From positions 310,001-374,000 of the forward strand of contig NZ_RJKS01000004.1 of assembly GCF_003762905.1 (NCBI RefSeq): a stretch of DNA of 64,000 nt, in the 5' to 3' direction. Origin of the DNA: Curtobacterium sp. ZW137. Its GTDB lineage: Bacteria > Actinomycetota > Actinomycetes > Actinomycetales > Microbacteriaceae. Below are positions 32,691 to 41,948 of this stretch, piece after piece. Made by a program: the position numbers and the translations under genes. The stretch's first letter is position 1. Each line of letters opens with the position of its first letter. A model generated the notes under the pieces. The model ran no database searches, had not been told where the DNA came from, and saw only the letters and a program-made list of their open reading frames with translations.

Positions 32691-35039
32691 TCACGCCGGG
32701 CGGCGCCGCCGTCCCTCGTGGGACCACGCGGAGGACGGCGTCAGGCTCGGCGGGAGGAGCCGTGCACGCACCCGCCCCGCGAACGAGACGGACGCGTCGA
32801 GGGTGACCCGGGCCTCCCGGAGGACCGTCACGAGCCGAGCGCCGTCGACGGAACCGACCGGTGCGTAGCGTTCCCGGTCGACCGCGTCCACGACCTCGTC
32901 GAGTGCCCCGACCACCGACGGCGGCACGACGTCGCGGAGCCGCCCGAGCACCGCCCGCGCGGTGCGCGCGACCGCGGCCGAGTCGCCCGGCGGGGCGAGC
33001 CCCGGCGCGTACCCGTGGTCGGCGACATCGTCGAGGAGCTCCCGCCACGCGGTGACCGCCGGCGAGCGTCCCGCGCCGATCGCGGTGAGCCGGGAGCGTC
33101 GGCGGACCCCGCGGACGAACGCGGGTGCGACCAGCACGGCGGCCGCGATGAGGATGCCGAGGGCGAGCCCCAGCGGCCCGCTCCCACCGCCGTTGCCGCC
33201 ACCGGCGGCACCGGCCTCGGCCGATGCGCTCGGGGTGGGGCTGGCCGACGAGGACGGGTCGGTGGTCTCGTTCGGCGCCGGCAGCGGCGTCTCGGGTGCG
33301 GCCGCCGACGGCGACGCGGACGGCTCGGTGCTGGGGACCGCCGCCGAGTCGGAGTCGGGCGTCGGCTCGAAGGCGACCCAGCCGGCGCCCTTGATGTACA
33401 GCTCCGGCCAGGAGTGCAGCTGTCGGTTCGAGACCGAGTACTCGCCGTCCTCCGCGGTGCCGCCGGCGCGGTAGCCGACGGCGATGCGGGAGGGGATGCC
33501 GAGGGTCCTGGCCATCACGGCCATGGCGGAGGAGAAGTGCACGCAGTAGCCCTCGCGGACCTGCAGGAACTTCGCGACGACGTCCATGCTGTCGCCGTCG
33601 TAGCCCTGTTCGACGGGCGCGGTCTCGGAGTAGGTGAAGAGGTCGCTCCGGAACCACTGCTCGAGTGCACGCGCTTCCTCGTAGTCGCTCGAGGCGCTGC
33701 CCGCGACCCGGGCGGCGGTGTTCCTGATGCTCTTCGGGAGGTCCTTCGGCAGTGCGGTGTCGGTGCGGAGCTCGGCGCTGGACGGTGTCGGGTAGCCCTG
33801 CCCGTCGAAGCGTGCGAGCCGGCCGGAGGCGTCCACGGCGTCGAGGTAGGCGTTCGCGAAGGTCGAGGCGCCGTAGACCTCGTACGTGGCACCGCGTCGG
33901 GTCGCCGGGCCCGTGGAGCGCACGGTGTTCGAGTTGCCCATCCAGCGCCACTGGTCGAGCTCGAGGTTCGTCGACTTCGACTCGATCGACACCGCACCGG
34001 AGGGCACCGGCAGGTAGTTGCTGGAGAGCCCGGTGATCCGCACCGTCACGTCGCCGCGGCTGGCGAGCCGCGGGTTCACGCCGACCGCCCACTGCTGCTG
34101 GTCGGCCGTCGGGGCGTCGCTGACGTCGGTGACGGTCGGCACCCAGTCGCCCGTGCCGAAGTCGTCGAGGTCGGCGAGCTTGAGGTACTCCGGCTGCCCG
34201 TCGGACGTGCGGTACCGGAAGACCTCGAGCTCGTTGGGCCGGCGGAGGTCCTGCCCGAGGTTGAGGAGCGTGCCGGGGCGGCCGGGCAGGATCGGCGACT
34301 GGATCGCTCCCGTCACCCCCGACAGCCAGCTCGCGTTCAACGGCACGACGGACGGGAGCCCGACCGCGACGACCAGTGCGATCGCGCCGACGACGGTCGC
34401 CGGCAGGGCGCGCTGCACCGGCCGGACCGAGAGCCACAGGATCGCGAGGAAGGCCAGACCGGTCGCGATCACCAGCCCGGTGCCGGCCGGGGTGCCGGTG
34501 ACGACGCCGGGGACGATGAGGATCACGAGCGCCGGCGCTGCCGCGAGCGCGGCGGCCGGCGCGACGGTGGCCAGGAAGAGCGACGCGGCGGCGACCCAGG
34601 CGATCGCGACCGTCACGACGAGGCGGATCGGGTCGGTCTGGGGCAGCGGCGCTGGGTTCAGCCGGATCGCGGCGATGGTCTGCCCGAGCGCACCGTCGCC
34701 GTCGATCCACCCGAGCGGCTGGATGTCGTTGACGAGCGCGGCGGCGCACGAGCAGGCGATCAGCGCAGCCACGAGGGCGATGAACCGGACGCCGGGTGCA
34801 CGGCGGCGGACGCTGAGCACGACCGCGACGAGGACCACGGTGATGACGAGGGCGGAGGTCCACCAGGCGATGCCCTGGACGAGTGGTCGGAACGCGAGCG
34901 CCGCGATCAGCACCGGGACCGGTGCGAGTGCGACGACCCAGGTCGAGGGTGCCGGGCGGTCGTCCTCGCGCTCGAGGATCGCGCGGACGTCGGCCCGCTG
35001 GCCGGAGGGTCGGGTGTCCTGCGGACGTGCCGTGGTCAT
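32691..35039 (-). CDS. Membrane-anchored transglutaminase-like protein (TgpA / DUF3488 type)
   Basis: A 782-residue protein: an N-terminal bundle of about seven helices (residues 30-245), an extracytoplasmic domain with the transglutaminase core, then a Ser/Pro/Thr linker, one helix and a cytoplasmic tail. The catalytic cysteine lies in REGYCVHFSSAMA, the histidine in LHSWPELYIKG and the acid in VAFEPTPDSD. Its ATG at 35039 overlaps the DUF58 gene stop. It is the last gene of MoxR-DUF58-transglutaminase, a conserved actinobacterial set thought to act in envelope protein assembly or crosslinking; the actual substrate is not known. Confidence 0.9.
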   Translation of the reverse strand: MTTARPQDTRPSGQRADVRAILEREDDRPAPSTWVVALAPVPVLIAALAFRPLVQGIAWWTSALVITVVLVAVVLSVRRRAPGVRFIALVAALIACSCAAALVNDIQPLGWIDGDGALGQTIAAIRLNPAPLPQTDPIRLVVTVAIAWVAAASLFLATVAPAAALAAAPALVILIVPGVVTGTPAGTGLVIATGLAFLAILWLSVRPVQRALPATVVGAIALVVAVGLPSVVPLNASWLSGVTGAIQSPILPGRPGTLLNLGQDLRRPNELEVFRYRTSDGQPEYLKLADLDDFGTGDWVPTVTDVSDAPTADQQQWAVGVNPRLASRGDVTVRITGLSSNYLPVPSGAVSIESKSTNLELDQWRWMGNSNTVRSTGPATRRGATYEVYGASTFANAYLDAVDASGRLARFDGQGYPTPSSAELRTDTALPKDLPKSIRNTAARVAGSASSDYEEARALEQWFRSDLFTYSETAPVEQGYDGDSMDVVAKFLQVREGYCVHFSSAMAVMARTLGIPSRIAVGYRAGGTAEDGEYSVSNRQLHSWPELYIKGAGWVAFEPTPDSDSAAVPSTEPSASPSAAAPETPLPAPNETTDPSSSASPTPSASAEAGAAGGGNGGGSGPLGLALGILIAAAVLVAPAFVRGVRRRSRLTAIGAGRSPAVTAWRELLDDVADHGYAPGLAPPGDSAAVARTARAVLGRLRDVVPPSVVGALDEVVDAVDRERYAPVGSVDGARLVTVLREARVTLDASVSFAGRVRARLLPPSLTPSSAWSHEGRRRRPA

Positions 35040-36358
35040 CGGGTCGTCCCCGATCCGGCGACCGGGATCACGAGTGTGCGCCACCCGCCGCGGTCCAGGA
35101 TCCCCCGGACCACCGGGTCCGGCGGCACGATCGTCGCCAGGATCCCGCGGCTCGACCCGCTCGTCGCGGAGACGAGCTCGGCGGCCTGTTCGGCGGTGCA
35201 GTGCCCGGTGACCACCGCGGTCATGCCGTGCACGTCACGGCCGCGGACGTCGGGCAGCACGTCGGTCACCGCGCGGGCGTCGCTCCGGACGTGCACGTCG
35301 GCGAGCCCGACCAGCACGTCGGTGAGCCCGCCGGCGTCGCCGGTGTGCCGGGAGTCGCCACCCCGGTCGTCGGTGACGAGCACGACGCGGGACGTCCGGG
35401 CGGCCAGCGCCCGGGCGATGCTCGCGGCGACGACCACGGCGTGCTCGAAGGCCGCGTCGCCGCCGAGGTCGGACAGCTCCGCGAGGTCGTCGCGCCCGAG
35501 CTGCTGGTACGACTCGCGGCGGAGGTCGAGCGCGATCACGGCCTCCGGCGGCTGGGCCTGGGTGGTCTGGCGGACGTGGAGCTCCCCGCGGCGGGCGCTC
35601 TGCGCCCAGTGCACGCGGCGGATCGGGTCGCCCGGTCGGTACGGGCGGAGTTCGCTGTCGTCGGCGGAGCCGCCCTGGCCGACACGGCCCTCGTCCGCGG
35701 AGACGGCTCCGGCGAGTGCGCCGGTGTCCATCGCGGACAGCGCGGTCGACGCCGGGACGACCACCACCTCTTCCGGGGCGACCACCGGGCGGTCGATGCG
35801 GAGCAGGCCGAAGGGGTCCTCCACGCGGATCGTCACCGGGCCGACCGTCGTCCGGCCGCGGTGCATCGCGAGCGCCTCGACCTCGAAGGTCGCCGGCGGC
35901 ACGTTCGGGCCGACCTGCACGTACGCCTCGGCGTCGGACACGCTGGCGAAGGCGTCCTCGAGCTGCTCACGGACGAGCAGCGTCGAGCGCGGACCGATGG
36001 CCACCGTCGATCCGCGCAGTGTGATCCGCTCGCGGTACACCTCACCCACCTGGACCATCGCCCGCGGCGCCACCCGGGTGCCCCGGAGCGGGGCTGCGAC
36101 GAGGAACGCCATCGCGATCCCCAGCACGACGAGCACCAGGAGCAGGAGCCCGGCGGACACCGCGACGCTCGTGGTCGCGACGAGCCCGCCGCCGACCAGG
36201 CCGATCCCCACCGCGATGACGGTCCACCCGCGGGCGGTCGGCAGCGGGAAGGGCGTACGCCGGAGCATCGCCGCGCCGCGTCGGGTCCACCGTGCGAGGA
36301 CCGACCGCGCCGCACCGGCACGGCGGAGGAGCGGAGCGGACACCGGCGACTGCGACAT
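35036..36358 (-). CDS. DUF58 domain protein (VWA-like partner of MoxR)
   Basis: A 440-residue protein with two adjacent transmembrane helices (about residues 45-90) and a cytoplasmic part that contains the DUF58 signature DPIRRVHWAQSAR near residue 245. A VWA-like fold follows: VIALDLRRESYQQLG, then VVLVTDDRGGDSRHT. It is expected to be acted on by the MoxR ATPase encoded immediately upstream. ATG at 36358 lies 13 bases after the MoxR stop, and no strong ribosome-binding site is visible. The C-terminus overlaps the transglutaminase start by four bases. Confidence 0.88.
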   Translation of the reverse strand: MSQSPVSAPLLRRAGAARSVLARWTRRGAAMLRRTPFPLPTARGWTVIAVGIGLVGGGLVATTSVAVSAGLLLLVLVVLGIAMAFLVAAPLRGTRVAPRAMVQVGEVYRERITLRGSTVAIGPRSTLLVREQLEDAFASVSDAEAYVQVGPNVPPATFEVEALAMHRGRTTVGPVTIRVEDPFGLLRIDRPVVAPEEVVVVPASTALSAMDTGALAGAVSADEGRVGQGGSADDSELRPYRPGDPIRRVHWAQSARRGELHVRQTTQAQPPEAVIALDLRRESYQQLGRDDLAELSDLGGDAAFEHAVVVAASIARALAARTSRVVLVTDDRGGDSRHTGDAGGLTDVLVGLADVHVRSDARAVTDVLPDVRGRDVHGMTAVVTGHCTAEQAAELVSATSGSSRGILATIVPPDPVVRGILDRGGWRTLVIPVAGSGTTR

Positions 36359-36371
36359 CAGGACCGGGACA

Positions 36372-37364
36372 TCAGGAGCGGACGGGCGCCGCGGTGAACG
36401 GCACGGAGGTCTCCGCGACGACCCGCACGACGATCTCCCGCGCGGTGTCCTCGGTGGAGCCGCCGAGGCCGCGCGCCACGGGGACGAGTCGGTGGGCGAG
36501 GACGATCGGCGCGAGCTCCGCGACGTCGTCCGGGGTGACGAACGGCCGGCCCTGCAGTGCGGCGTGGGCGCGGGCGGCCTGCGCGAGGTGCAGGGTCGCG
36601 CGCGGGCTGGCACCGAGCACCAGGTCCGGGTGGGTGCGGGTGGCCCGGACGATGGCGATGACGTACGCCTCGACGTCGGGCGCGATGTGGACCTGGTGGA
36701 CCGCGTCGACCATCGCGCGGAGCGTCGCCACGTCGACGATGGGGCGCACCGACTCCAGCGGGTCGCGGCCGCCGCGGGCCGTGAGCATCCGGCGCTCGGC
36801 CTCGACGCTGGGGTACCCCATCGCGATGCGGGCCATGAACCGGTCCCGCTGGGCTTCGGGCAGCGGGTACGTGCCCTCCATGTCCACCGGGTTCTGCGTC
36901 GCGACGATCATGAACGGCGACTCCAGCGGCCGGGTCACGCCGTCGACGGTGACCTGCGACTCGGCCATCGCCTCGAGCAGCGCCGACTGCGTCTTCGGGC
37001 TGGTGCGGTTGATCTCGTCGCCGATGACGACGTTCGCGAACACCGGGCCGGGCGAGAAGCGGAAGGTCCCGGAGGACTGGTCGAAGATGTTCACCCCGGT
37101 GACGTCGGACGGCAGCATGTCCGAGGTGAACTGGATCCGGTTCACCGACCCGCCGACCGAGGCACCGAGCGCCTTGGCGAGCACGGTCTTGCCGACGCCG
37201 GGGACGTCCTCGACGAGCAGGTGCCCCTCGGCGAGCATCACCGTCAGGGCCGTGCGGATGGCGTCGGTCTTGCCGTCCACCACCGTCGCGACGGCGGACA
37301 TGATCGCCGCGCCGGCGTCACGCACCCGGTCGATGGGGAAGGCGAGGTCGGGGGCTTCCGGCAC
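36372..37364 (-). CDS. MoxR family AAA+ ATPase
   Basis: A 330-residue chaperone-like ATPase. Walker A EDVPGVGKT is near residue 52, Walker B VVIGDEINR near 114, sensor 1 in IVATQNPVDMEGTYPLPEAQ near 153, and the lid domain is about 230-320 with LGASPRATLHLAQAARA. MoxR proteins are believed to insert metal or remodel VWA/DUF58 partners, which fits the two downstream genes. It is the first gene of a three-gene operon. It has no signal peptide and is cytoplasmic. Confidence 0.94.
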   Translation of the reverse strand: MPEAPDLAFPIDRVRDAGAAIMSAVATVVDGKTDAIRTALTVMLAEGHLLVEDVPGVGKTVLAKALGASVGGSVNRIQFTSDMLPSDVTGVNIFDQSSGTFRFSPGPVFANVVIGDEINRTSPKTQSALLEAMAESQVTVDGVTRPLESPFMIVATQNPVDMEGTYPLPEAQRDRFMARIAMGYPSVEAERRMLTARGGRDPLESVRPIVDVATLRAMVDAVHQVHIAPDVEAYVIAIVRATRTHPDLVLGASPRATLHLAQAARAHAALQGRPFVTPDDVAELAPIVLAHRLVPVARGLGGSTEDTAREIVVRVVAETSVPFTAAPVRS

Positions 37365-37573
37365 GCAGGTCTCCTCGTGTTGGGATGTCCGCGCATGCTA
37401 CATCGGGCCGGTGACAGCGAGCGGAGGATGTGTCACCGACCAGCGGCAGGCGGATGGCCGGTCGCGACGACGGGCGCCGAGTGCGCAGCAGTGGTGCCGG
37501 AGCGGACGCTGAGCCGCATCGTCTACGCACTCGACAGCGCGCCCGCGCCCGCACCCCCGCACCGCACCCCGGG

Positions 37574-38023
37574 TCAGACCCGCTCGTACTCCAGCCGCTC
37601 GACCGCGGTCGCCAGCTCGTCGAGCTCCGGGACACCGTGCGCCTCGGCGAGCGCCGCCTCGAGCGCGCGGGCGTGGATCGGCGCTGCCTCGTCGAAGAGC
37701 ACCGAGCCGGCGTGGGTCAGCTCCGTGTAGAGCCCGCGACGGTCGTCGGCGCAGAGGACCCGGGTCAGCAGCGCCCGCTCCTCGAGCCGGTTCACGAGCC
37801 GCGTCGTCGCGCTCGGGCTGAGTGCCGCCGCACGGGCGAGCTGCTGCATCCGCATGTGGAAGCCGTCCTGGCGCCGGAGGGCATCGAGCACGGTGAACTC
37901 GACGACCGACAGGTCGACCGCACGCAGGGCCCGCTCGAGGTGCGCCTCGATCAGGCCGTGCAGCGCCCCGAGGGTGCGCCAGCCGTGTGCTCGGACGGCG
38001 ACGGAGGTGTCGTCGACGCTCAT
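37574..38023 (-). CDS. MarR family regulator divergent from an MFS transporter
   Basis: A 149-residue winged-helix protein. Recognition region: MQQLARAAALSPSATTRLVN then RLEERALLTRVLCADDRRGL, typical MarR with the DDRR wing. ATG 38023 (MSVDDTSVAVRAHG) is preferred to the longer frame, whose start lies among the operators. Three copies of TGCAACTA/TAGTTGCA lie in the 148-base gap to the divergent MFS gene, so it very likely represses both. The effector is unknown. Confidence 0.9.
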   Translation of the reverse strand: MSVDDTSVAVRAHGWRTLGALHGLIEAHLERALRAVDLSVVEFTVLDALRRQDGFHMRMQQLARAAALSPSATTRLVNRLEERALLTRVLCADDRRGLYTELTHAGSVLFDEAAPIHARALEAALAEAHGVPELDELATAVERLEYERV

Positions 38024-38038
38024 GGTTCCTCCCGAAAG

Positions 38039-38111
38039 TAGTTGCAGGCGCGCACTGTCCGCTTGCGCACACACCTAGCGTGTGCAACTATTTGTCCCGC
38101 GTCTGCAACTA
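38039..38111. promoter_or_regulatory. Three 8-bp operator half-sites in the MarR/MFS divergent promoter
   Basis: TAGTTGCA at 38039-38046, and its reverse complement TGCAACTA at 38083-38090 and 38104-38111. The first and second face each other across 36 bases; the third repeats 21 bases after the second, two helical turns. They are the natural candidates for MarR binding at both promoters. Confidence 0.7.
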
Positions 38112-38171
38112 CCAGCGTACGCGGCACACCCGCCGCGGACAACAGGCGCCGGGAACAGAGAGGGACCACGC

Positions 38172-39371
38172 ATGCCAGCGGGACTCATCGCACTCGCCCT
38201 CGGCGGGTTCGGCATCGGACTCACCGAGTTCGTCATCACCGGACTGCTGCCCGAGGTCGCGGCGGACTTCGGCGTCAGCGAGACCACCGCGGGATGGCTC
38301 GTCACCGGGTATGCCCTCGCCGTGGTGGTCGGCGCACTCGGACTCACCGCCGCCACCACGCGACTCCCCCGGAAGCCCGTGCTCGTCGGGCTGCTCGTGC
38401 TCTTCATCGTCGGCAACACCCTCTCCGCGCTCGCCCCCGAGTACGGCGTCATGATGCTCGGCCGCGTGATCGCCGCCCTCTGCCACGGCGCGTTCTTCGG
38501 CATCGGCTCCGTGGTCGCGTCCAACATGGTCGCGCGGGAGAAGCGTGCGTCGGCCGTCGCCCTGATGTTCACCGGCCTGACCGCGTCCAACGTCCTCGGC
38601 GTCCCCTTCGGCACGTTCCTCGGCCAGGCACTCGGCTGGCGTGCGACGTTCTGGGCCATCGCCGCCATCGGCGTCGTCGCCCTCGTCGGGGTCGCACTGC
38701 TCGTCCCCGCTGTCCGGCAGGACACCGCCCCGTCCCTGATCCGGGAGCTCGGCGCGTTCCGCTCCGGGCAGGTGTGGCTCTCGCTCGGCGTCACGGTGCT
38801 CGGCTACGGCGGCATGTTCGGCGCGTTCACCTACATCGCGTACACGCTGACCGCCGTGTCCGGCTTCGCCTCGGCCGCCGTCCCGTGGCTCCTCGTCGTG
38901 TTCGGCCTCGGCCTCTTCGTCGGCAACTGGGCCGGCGGACGCCTCGCCGCGAAGTCCATCGACCGCACCCTCGTCGTCGTCCTCGCCGCACTCACCGTGG
39001 TGCTCGGCCTCTTCGCCGTCGTCGCGTCGAACCCCGTGCTCACCGTGATCACCCTCGTCCTCATGGGCGCGTTCGGCTTCGCCACCGTGCCGGCGCTCCA
39101 GACCCGCGTGATGCACTACGCCGACCACGCGCCGACCCTCGCGAGCGGCGCCAACATCGCCGCCTTCAACCTCGGCAACGCGTTCGGCGCGTGGATCGGC
39201 GGCCTCACGATCGCCGCCGGCCTCGGCTACACGTCGCCGATCTGGGCCGGAGCCGCGATCACGCTGGCCGGGCTCGTGCTGGTGACGATCGCGGCGACGG
39301 TTCCGCGCCGCAGCCGCGCCCACCGGCCGGCGACCACGGCGACGACCGGGAGCATCGCGACCGCCGGGTGA
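38172..39371 (+). CDS. MFS efflux transporter (AraJ/PbuE-like DHA family)
   Basis: A 399-residue 12-helix secondary transporter. It begins MPAGLIALALGGFGIGLTEF; the FGIGLTEFVITGLLPEVA segment and GWLVTGYALAVVVGALGL are typical of sugar/drug-efflux DHA1 members such as AraJ and PbuE. The charged loop between helices 2 and 3 reads TTRLPRKPVL and HGAFFGIGSVVA follows. ATG 38172 has the Shine-Dalgarno-like GAGAGGGA. It is divergent from and likely repressed by the MarR protein. Substrates cannot be read from sequence; purine, sugar or drug export is possible. Confidence 0.92.
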   Translation: MPAGLIALALGGFGIGLTEFVITGLLPEVAADFGVSETTAGWLVTGYALAVVVGALGLTAATTRLPRKPVLVGLLVLFIVGNTLSALAPEYGVMMLGRVIAALCHGAFFGIGSVVASNMVAREKRASAVALMFTGLTASNVLGVPFGTFLGQALGWRATFWAIAAIGVVALVGVALLVPAVRQDTAPSLIRELGAFRSGQVWLSLGVTVLGYGGMFGAFTYIAYTLTAVSGFASAAVPWLLVVFGLGLFVGNWAGGRLAAKSIDRTLVVVLAALTVVLGLFAVVASNPVLTVITLVLMGAFGFATVPALQTRVMHYADHAPTLASGANIAAFNLGNAFGAWIGGLTIAAGLGYTSPIWAGAAITLAGLVLVTIAATVPRRSRAHRPATTATTGSIATAG

Positions 39372-39384
39372 GTGGCGACCAGGC

Positions 39385-39433
39385 GACGGACTGGAGGCTC
39401 GGTGCGGTTCCTGCACCGAGCCTCCAGTCCGTC
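39385..39433. terminator. Hairpin terminator after the MFS gene
   Basis: A perfect 21-bp stem (39385-39405 / 39413-39433), 7-nt loop GGTTCCT, followed by TTCT. The arm includes CTGGAGGCTCGGTGC, a variant of the recurring terminator arm in this window. Confidence 0.85.
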
Positions 39434-39581
39434 TTCTGCCCACCTGCAGCCGATCGGACTACTGTCCACGTCAGGTGACCCCAGACCCCTGGCCGCTGGT
39501 ACGAACGCTCGTCCGAAGCCGACCGGAAGCAGTCATGCAATCACCACGCACCGCACCGCGTGCCGTCACGGGGTCCAGCCG

Positions 39582-39797
39582 ATGAGTCTCCACGACGGGA
39601 TCCTCTGGACCGAGGTCGACGACAGCCACTGGCAGGGCTCCTCCGGGCTCGACCTGGTCGGTGAGGTCTCCTGGGACGACGGGTACGCCGTGCGGTCCTC
39701 CGACGGCGAGGTGAGCGGGCAGCACCGGACGCTCGACAGCGCGAAGGCGCAGCTCGAGGGCTGGATGCGGTGGCTCGACTCCACCGGCGCCGCCTGA
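39582..39797 (+). CDS. Small hypothetical protein
   Basis: A 71-residue soluble protein starting MSLHDGILWTEVDDSHWQGS. The pattern of a WTEVDDSHW strand, GEVSWDDGYAVR and a closing helix LDSAKAQLEGWMRWLDS looks like a small beta-beta-beta-alpha domain. No family recognised. The preceding 150 bases contain a terminator and no obvious gene. A bidirectional hairpin and tRNA-Ser follow. Confidence 0.6.
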   Translation: MSLHDGILWTEVDDSHWQGSSGLDLVGEVSWDDGYAVRSSDGEVSGQHRTLDSAKAQLEGWMRWLDSTGAA

Positions 39798-39829
39798 CTC
39801 GTCCGGGGTCAACTCCGCTCCCGGGAACG

Positions 39830-39865
39830 ACGAAGCCCCTCGGTCACTGACCAGAGGGGCTTCGT
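39830..39865. terminator. Bidirectional hairpin between the small gene and tRNA-Ser
   Basis: A 12-bp stem, ACGAAGCCCCTC (39830-39841) with 39854-39865; its 12-nt loop can itself pair as GGTCA/TGACC. It lies 13 bases past the 3' end of tRNA-Ser. Confidence 0.75.
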
Positions 39866-39878
39866 ACGTGGCTTCGTG

Positions 39879-39968
39879 CGGAGACGGAGGGATTTGAACC
39901 CTCGGTCCCCTCAAAGGGGACTCCACCTTAGCAGGGTGGTGCACTCGGCCGGACTATGCGACGTCTCC
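39879..39968 (-). tRNA. tRNA-Ser (anticodon GCT)
   Basis: A 90-nt tRNA with long variable arm. The reverse complement starts GGAGACGTCGCATAGTCCGG; the anticodon loop CTGCTAA gives anticodon GCT for AGC/AGU. The variable arm pairs TCCCCT with AGGGGA, and the T loop is GGTTCAAATCC. Acceptor ends pair (GGAGACG/CGTCTCC), discriminator G. Confidence 0.95.
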
Positions 39969-40465
39969 ATGCGCCCTTGCGGACGCTCACACAACCATAC
40001 AGGAGGACGACGGTCCTCTCGACCCGCTCGGCGTTTCGGCGGCGAGCGGCACGGTCCCCCGAAGTGGGGACGCGGAGGGGTTGTCGGGACGTACCCCGGT
40101 CATTAGTCTCATCGGGACGCGGCATCACATTCCGGGGTTCGTCCCCGTCGTCGCGACACAGCACCCAACGTCGCTCCTCTGGCCTGGGCCCGGCTCGCCC
40201 GATGACCGGGTCCGCCGGGGAGCGGCTCCGCGGGGACGTGGCTCCGGCCGCGTCCCCGCTTGTGCGTCCGGGGCGGGCGCGCGGGGCGGGCGGTCCGGGC
40301 GCGGGGCGCGGGGCGGGCGGCCCGGGCGCGGGGTGCGCGCGACGAAAGCGACACCGCGTACACCTCTGCGCCGCGCATCTGCCCGCGCGCTGTCGCTTTC
40401 GTCGCAGAACCCGCGCTGCATCCCGCGCAGCGCCCGCGGGATGGGCCAGCCTGCCGGGCCGCAGG
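39969..40465. other. Intergenic region with G/C-rich repeats and a long inverted repeat
   Basis: About 500 bases without a convincing gene. From 40260 to 40340 there are imperfect GCGCGGGGCGGGCGG-type repeats. A 15-bp perfect inverted repeat follows at 40339-40405. The leftmost 200 bases should contain the tRNA-Ser promoter on the minus strand, but I cannot place it with confidence. Confidence 0.6.
40339..40405. repeat. Intergenic structured element 1 (15-bp arms, GCGTAC...GCGCCGCG core)
   Basis: GCGACGAAAGCGACA (40339-40353) is exactly reverse-complemented at 40391-40405. The 37-base spacer contains GCGTAC (40356-40361), six bases, and GCGCCGCG (40368-40375). The same two core words in the same order occur in the reversed element at 59987-60049, although the arms differ. 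Confidence 0.6.
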
Positions 40466-41779
40466 CTACGAGCCGAACGCCTTCGAGCAGGTCTGCTCGT
40501 CGGCAGACTGCCCCTGCAGCCCGTCGATCGTGGACGACGTCGCGGGAGCGGACGGCGCGCTCGTGGACGGCGCCGCAGCCTGCGACGACGCGGCAGCCGG
40601 CGCGGACGCCGGAGCTGCCGGAGCCGACGCGGCAGAGGACGGCGACGCGGACGCACTCGGCGCGGTCTCCGACCCGATGCCCGTGCTGTCCGCCCCGAGC
40701 GAGAACGACTGGTCGGACTTGATCTTCGCGAAGAGCTCGTCGGCGAGGTACGTGGTCGGCTCCACCTTGCCGGCGTACACGCCCGTGCCACCGGTCGAAC
40801 CCGGGTACTGCACGAAGTTCACCTGCGCGAGCGGCAGGTCCTGCAGCGCCCGCCCCATCTGCACCATCGTCCCGATGTCGTTGAGACTCTGGGACAGCTG
40901 CATGTTCGACGCGGCGGCCCGAGCGAGCTTGTAGAGCGTCGTCGGCGAGGTCAGCGTGGAGTTCGACTTGACCGTGCGGAGCAGCGAGGACAGGAACACC
41001 TGCTGGCTCGAGATGCGCCCGAGGTCCGAGCCGTCGCCGACGCCGTGCCGGGTGCGGAGGAACTCCAGCGCCTGCGACCCCTGCAGCGTCGTGGTCCCCG
41101 CGGGCAGGTCGAGTCCCGTGTACTGGTCGTGGATCGGCGACGCGACGCAGACCGGCACCCCGCCGATCGCGTTCGACATCTCGATCACGCCGTTGAACGA
41201 CACCGCCGCCGAGTACTGGATGTCCAGGCCGGTCAGCCCCTGCACCGTCTGCACGACGCAGTTCAGGCCGCCGTCGCCCCAGGCGGTGTTGATCGGCTGC
41301 GCGGCCATCGCCGACGTGGTGCCGGAGCCGTCGGTCTTCTGACAGGCGGGGATTGGCGTGACGAGGTCGCGCGGGATGCTCACCGCGGTGGCGTTCGTGT
41401 GGTCGGCGGACACGTGCAGCAGGATGTTGACGTCGTTGAGGGTCGCGTCGCGTTTGCCGTACTCGGTGCCCTGCGCCGGGTCGTTGTCCGTGCCGACGAC
41501 GAGGATGTTGAAGCCGCCCTTGTACGCGCTCAGTGCGGTGCCGCCGCTCTTCGCCTTCGTGACGGGCTGCCCCTGGATCGCCACACCGTCGCCGAGGTCG
41601 TCAGAGACCTGCTTCGCCGCGATCGCCGCGACGGAGAACGAGCTGACGAGTGCGACCGCGACGACCCCGGAGAGCACCTTCGCGATGGTCCCGAAGGGGC
41701 GGTGCCGGTGGAGGCGTCCGTGGCGGGCGATCCCGGTCGCTCGGTTGAGGCGGTGGGATCGATCACGGACGTCGTTCAC
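40466..41779 (-). CDS. LytR-CpsA-Psr (LCP) family cell-wall glycopolymer ligase
   Basis: A 437-residue membrane-anchored LCP enzyme that would transfer polyprenyl-linked glycopolymers to peptidoglycan. A short basic cytoplasmic tail, one helix (about residues 32-52), then the catalytic domain: NILVVGTDNDPAQGTEYGKR, SIPRDLVTPIP with the phosphate-binding arginine, and FLRTRHGVGDGSDLGRISSQ. The linker after it is Ala/Ser/Pro-rich, ending in GLQGQSADEQTCSKAFGS with one cysteine. GTG 41779 is chosen because AGGAG lies five bases before it. Paralog of the next gene upstream. Confidence 0.92.
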   Translation of the reverse strand: MNDVRDRSHRLNRATGIARHGRLHRHRPFGTIAKVLSGVVAVALVSSFSVAAIAAKQVSDDLGDGVAIQGQPVTKAKSGGTALSAYKGGFNILVVGTDNDPAQGTEYGKRDATLNDVNILLHVSADHTNATAVSIPRDLVTPIPACQKTDGSGTTSAMAAQPINTAWGDGGLNCVVQTVQGLTGLDIQYSAAVSFNGVIEMSNAIGGVPVCVASPIHDQYTGLDLPAGTTTLQGSQALEFLRTRHGVGDGSDLGRISSQQVFLSSLLRTVKSNSTLTSPTTLYKLARAAASNMQLSQSLNDIGTMVQMGRALQDLPLAQVNFVQYPGSTGGTGVYAGKVEPTTYLADELFAKIKSDQSFSLGADSTGIGSETAPSASASPSSAASAPAAPASAPAAASSQAAAPSTSAPSAPATSSTIDGLQGQSADEQTCSKAFGS

Positions 41780-41948
41780 GGACACTCCTGTCGTCGGCGG
41801 ACACGATGGCGGACGCCCTGATCGACGCCGCCGAGGGACCCTCGCGACGGCCGGCGGGCCGCACCGCGGGGACGGCAACCGGACAAGGCTGCCACAGGCG
41901 CGGCTTGCGATTCAGTGTGGAACCGGCGTGGATCTCCGGTGAGCGGCG

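Noticed and set aside
32718..37730. Open frame of 1670 codons on the plus strand
   Set aside because: It runs antisense across the MoxR, DUF58 and transglutaminase genes, whose motifs are clear; its translation is low-complexity Arg/Gly/Asp sequence.
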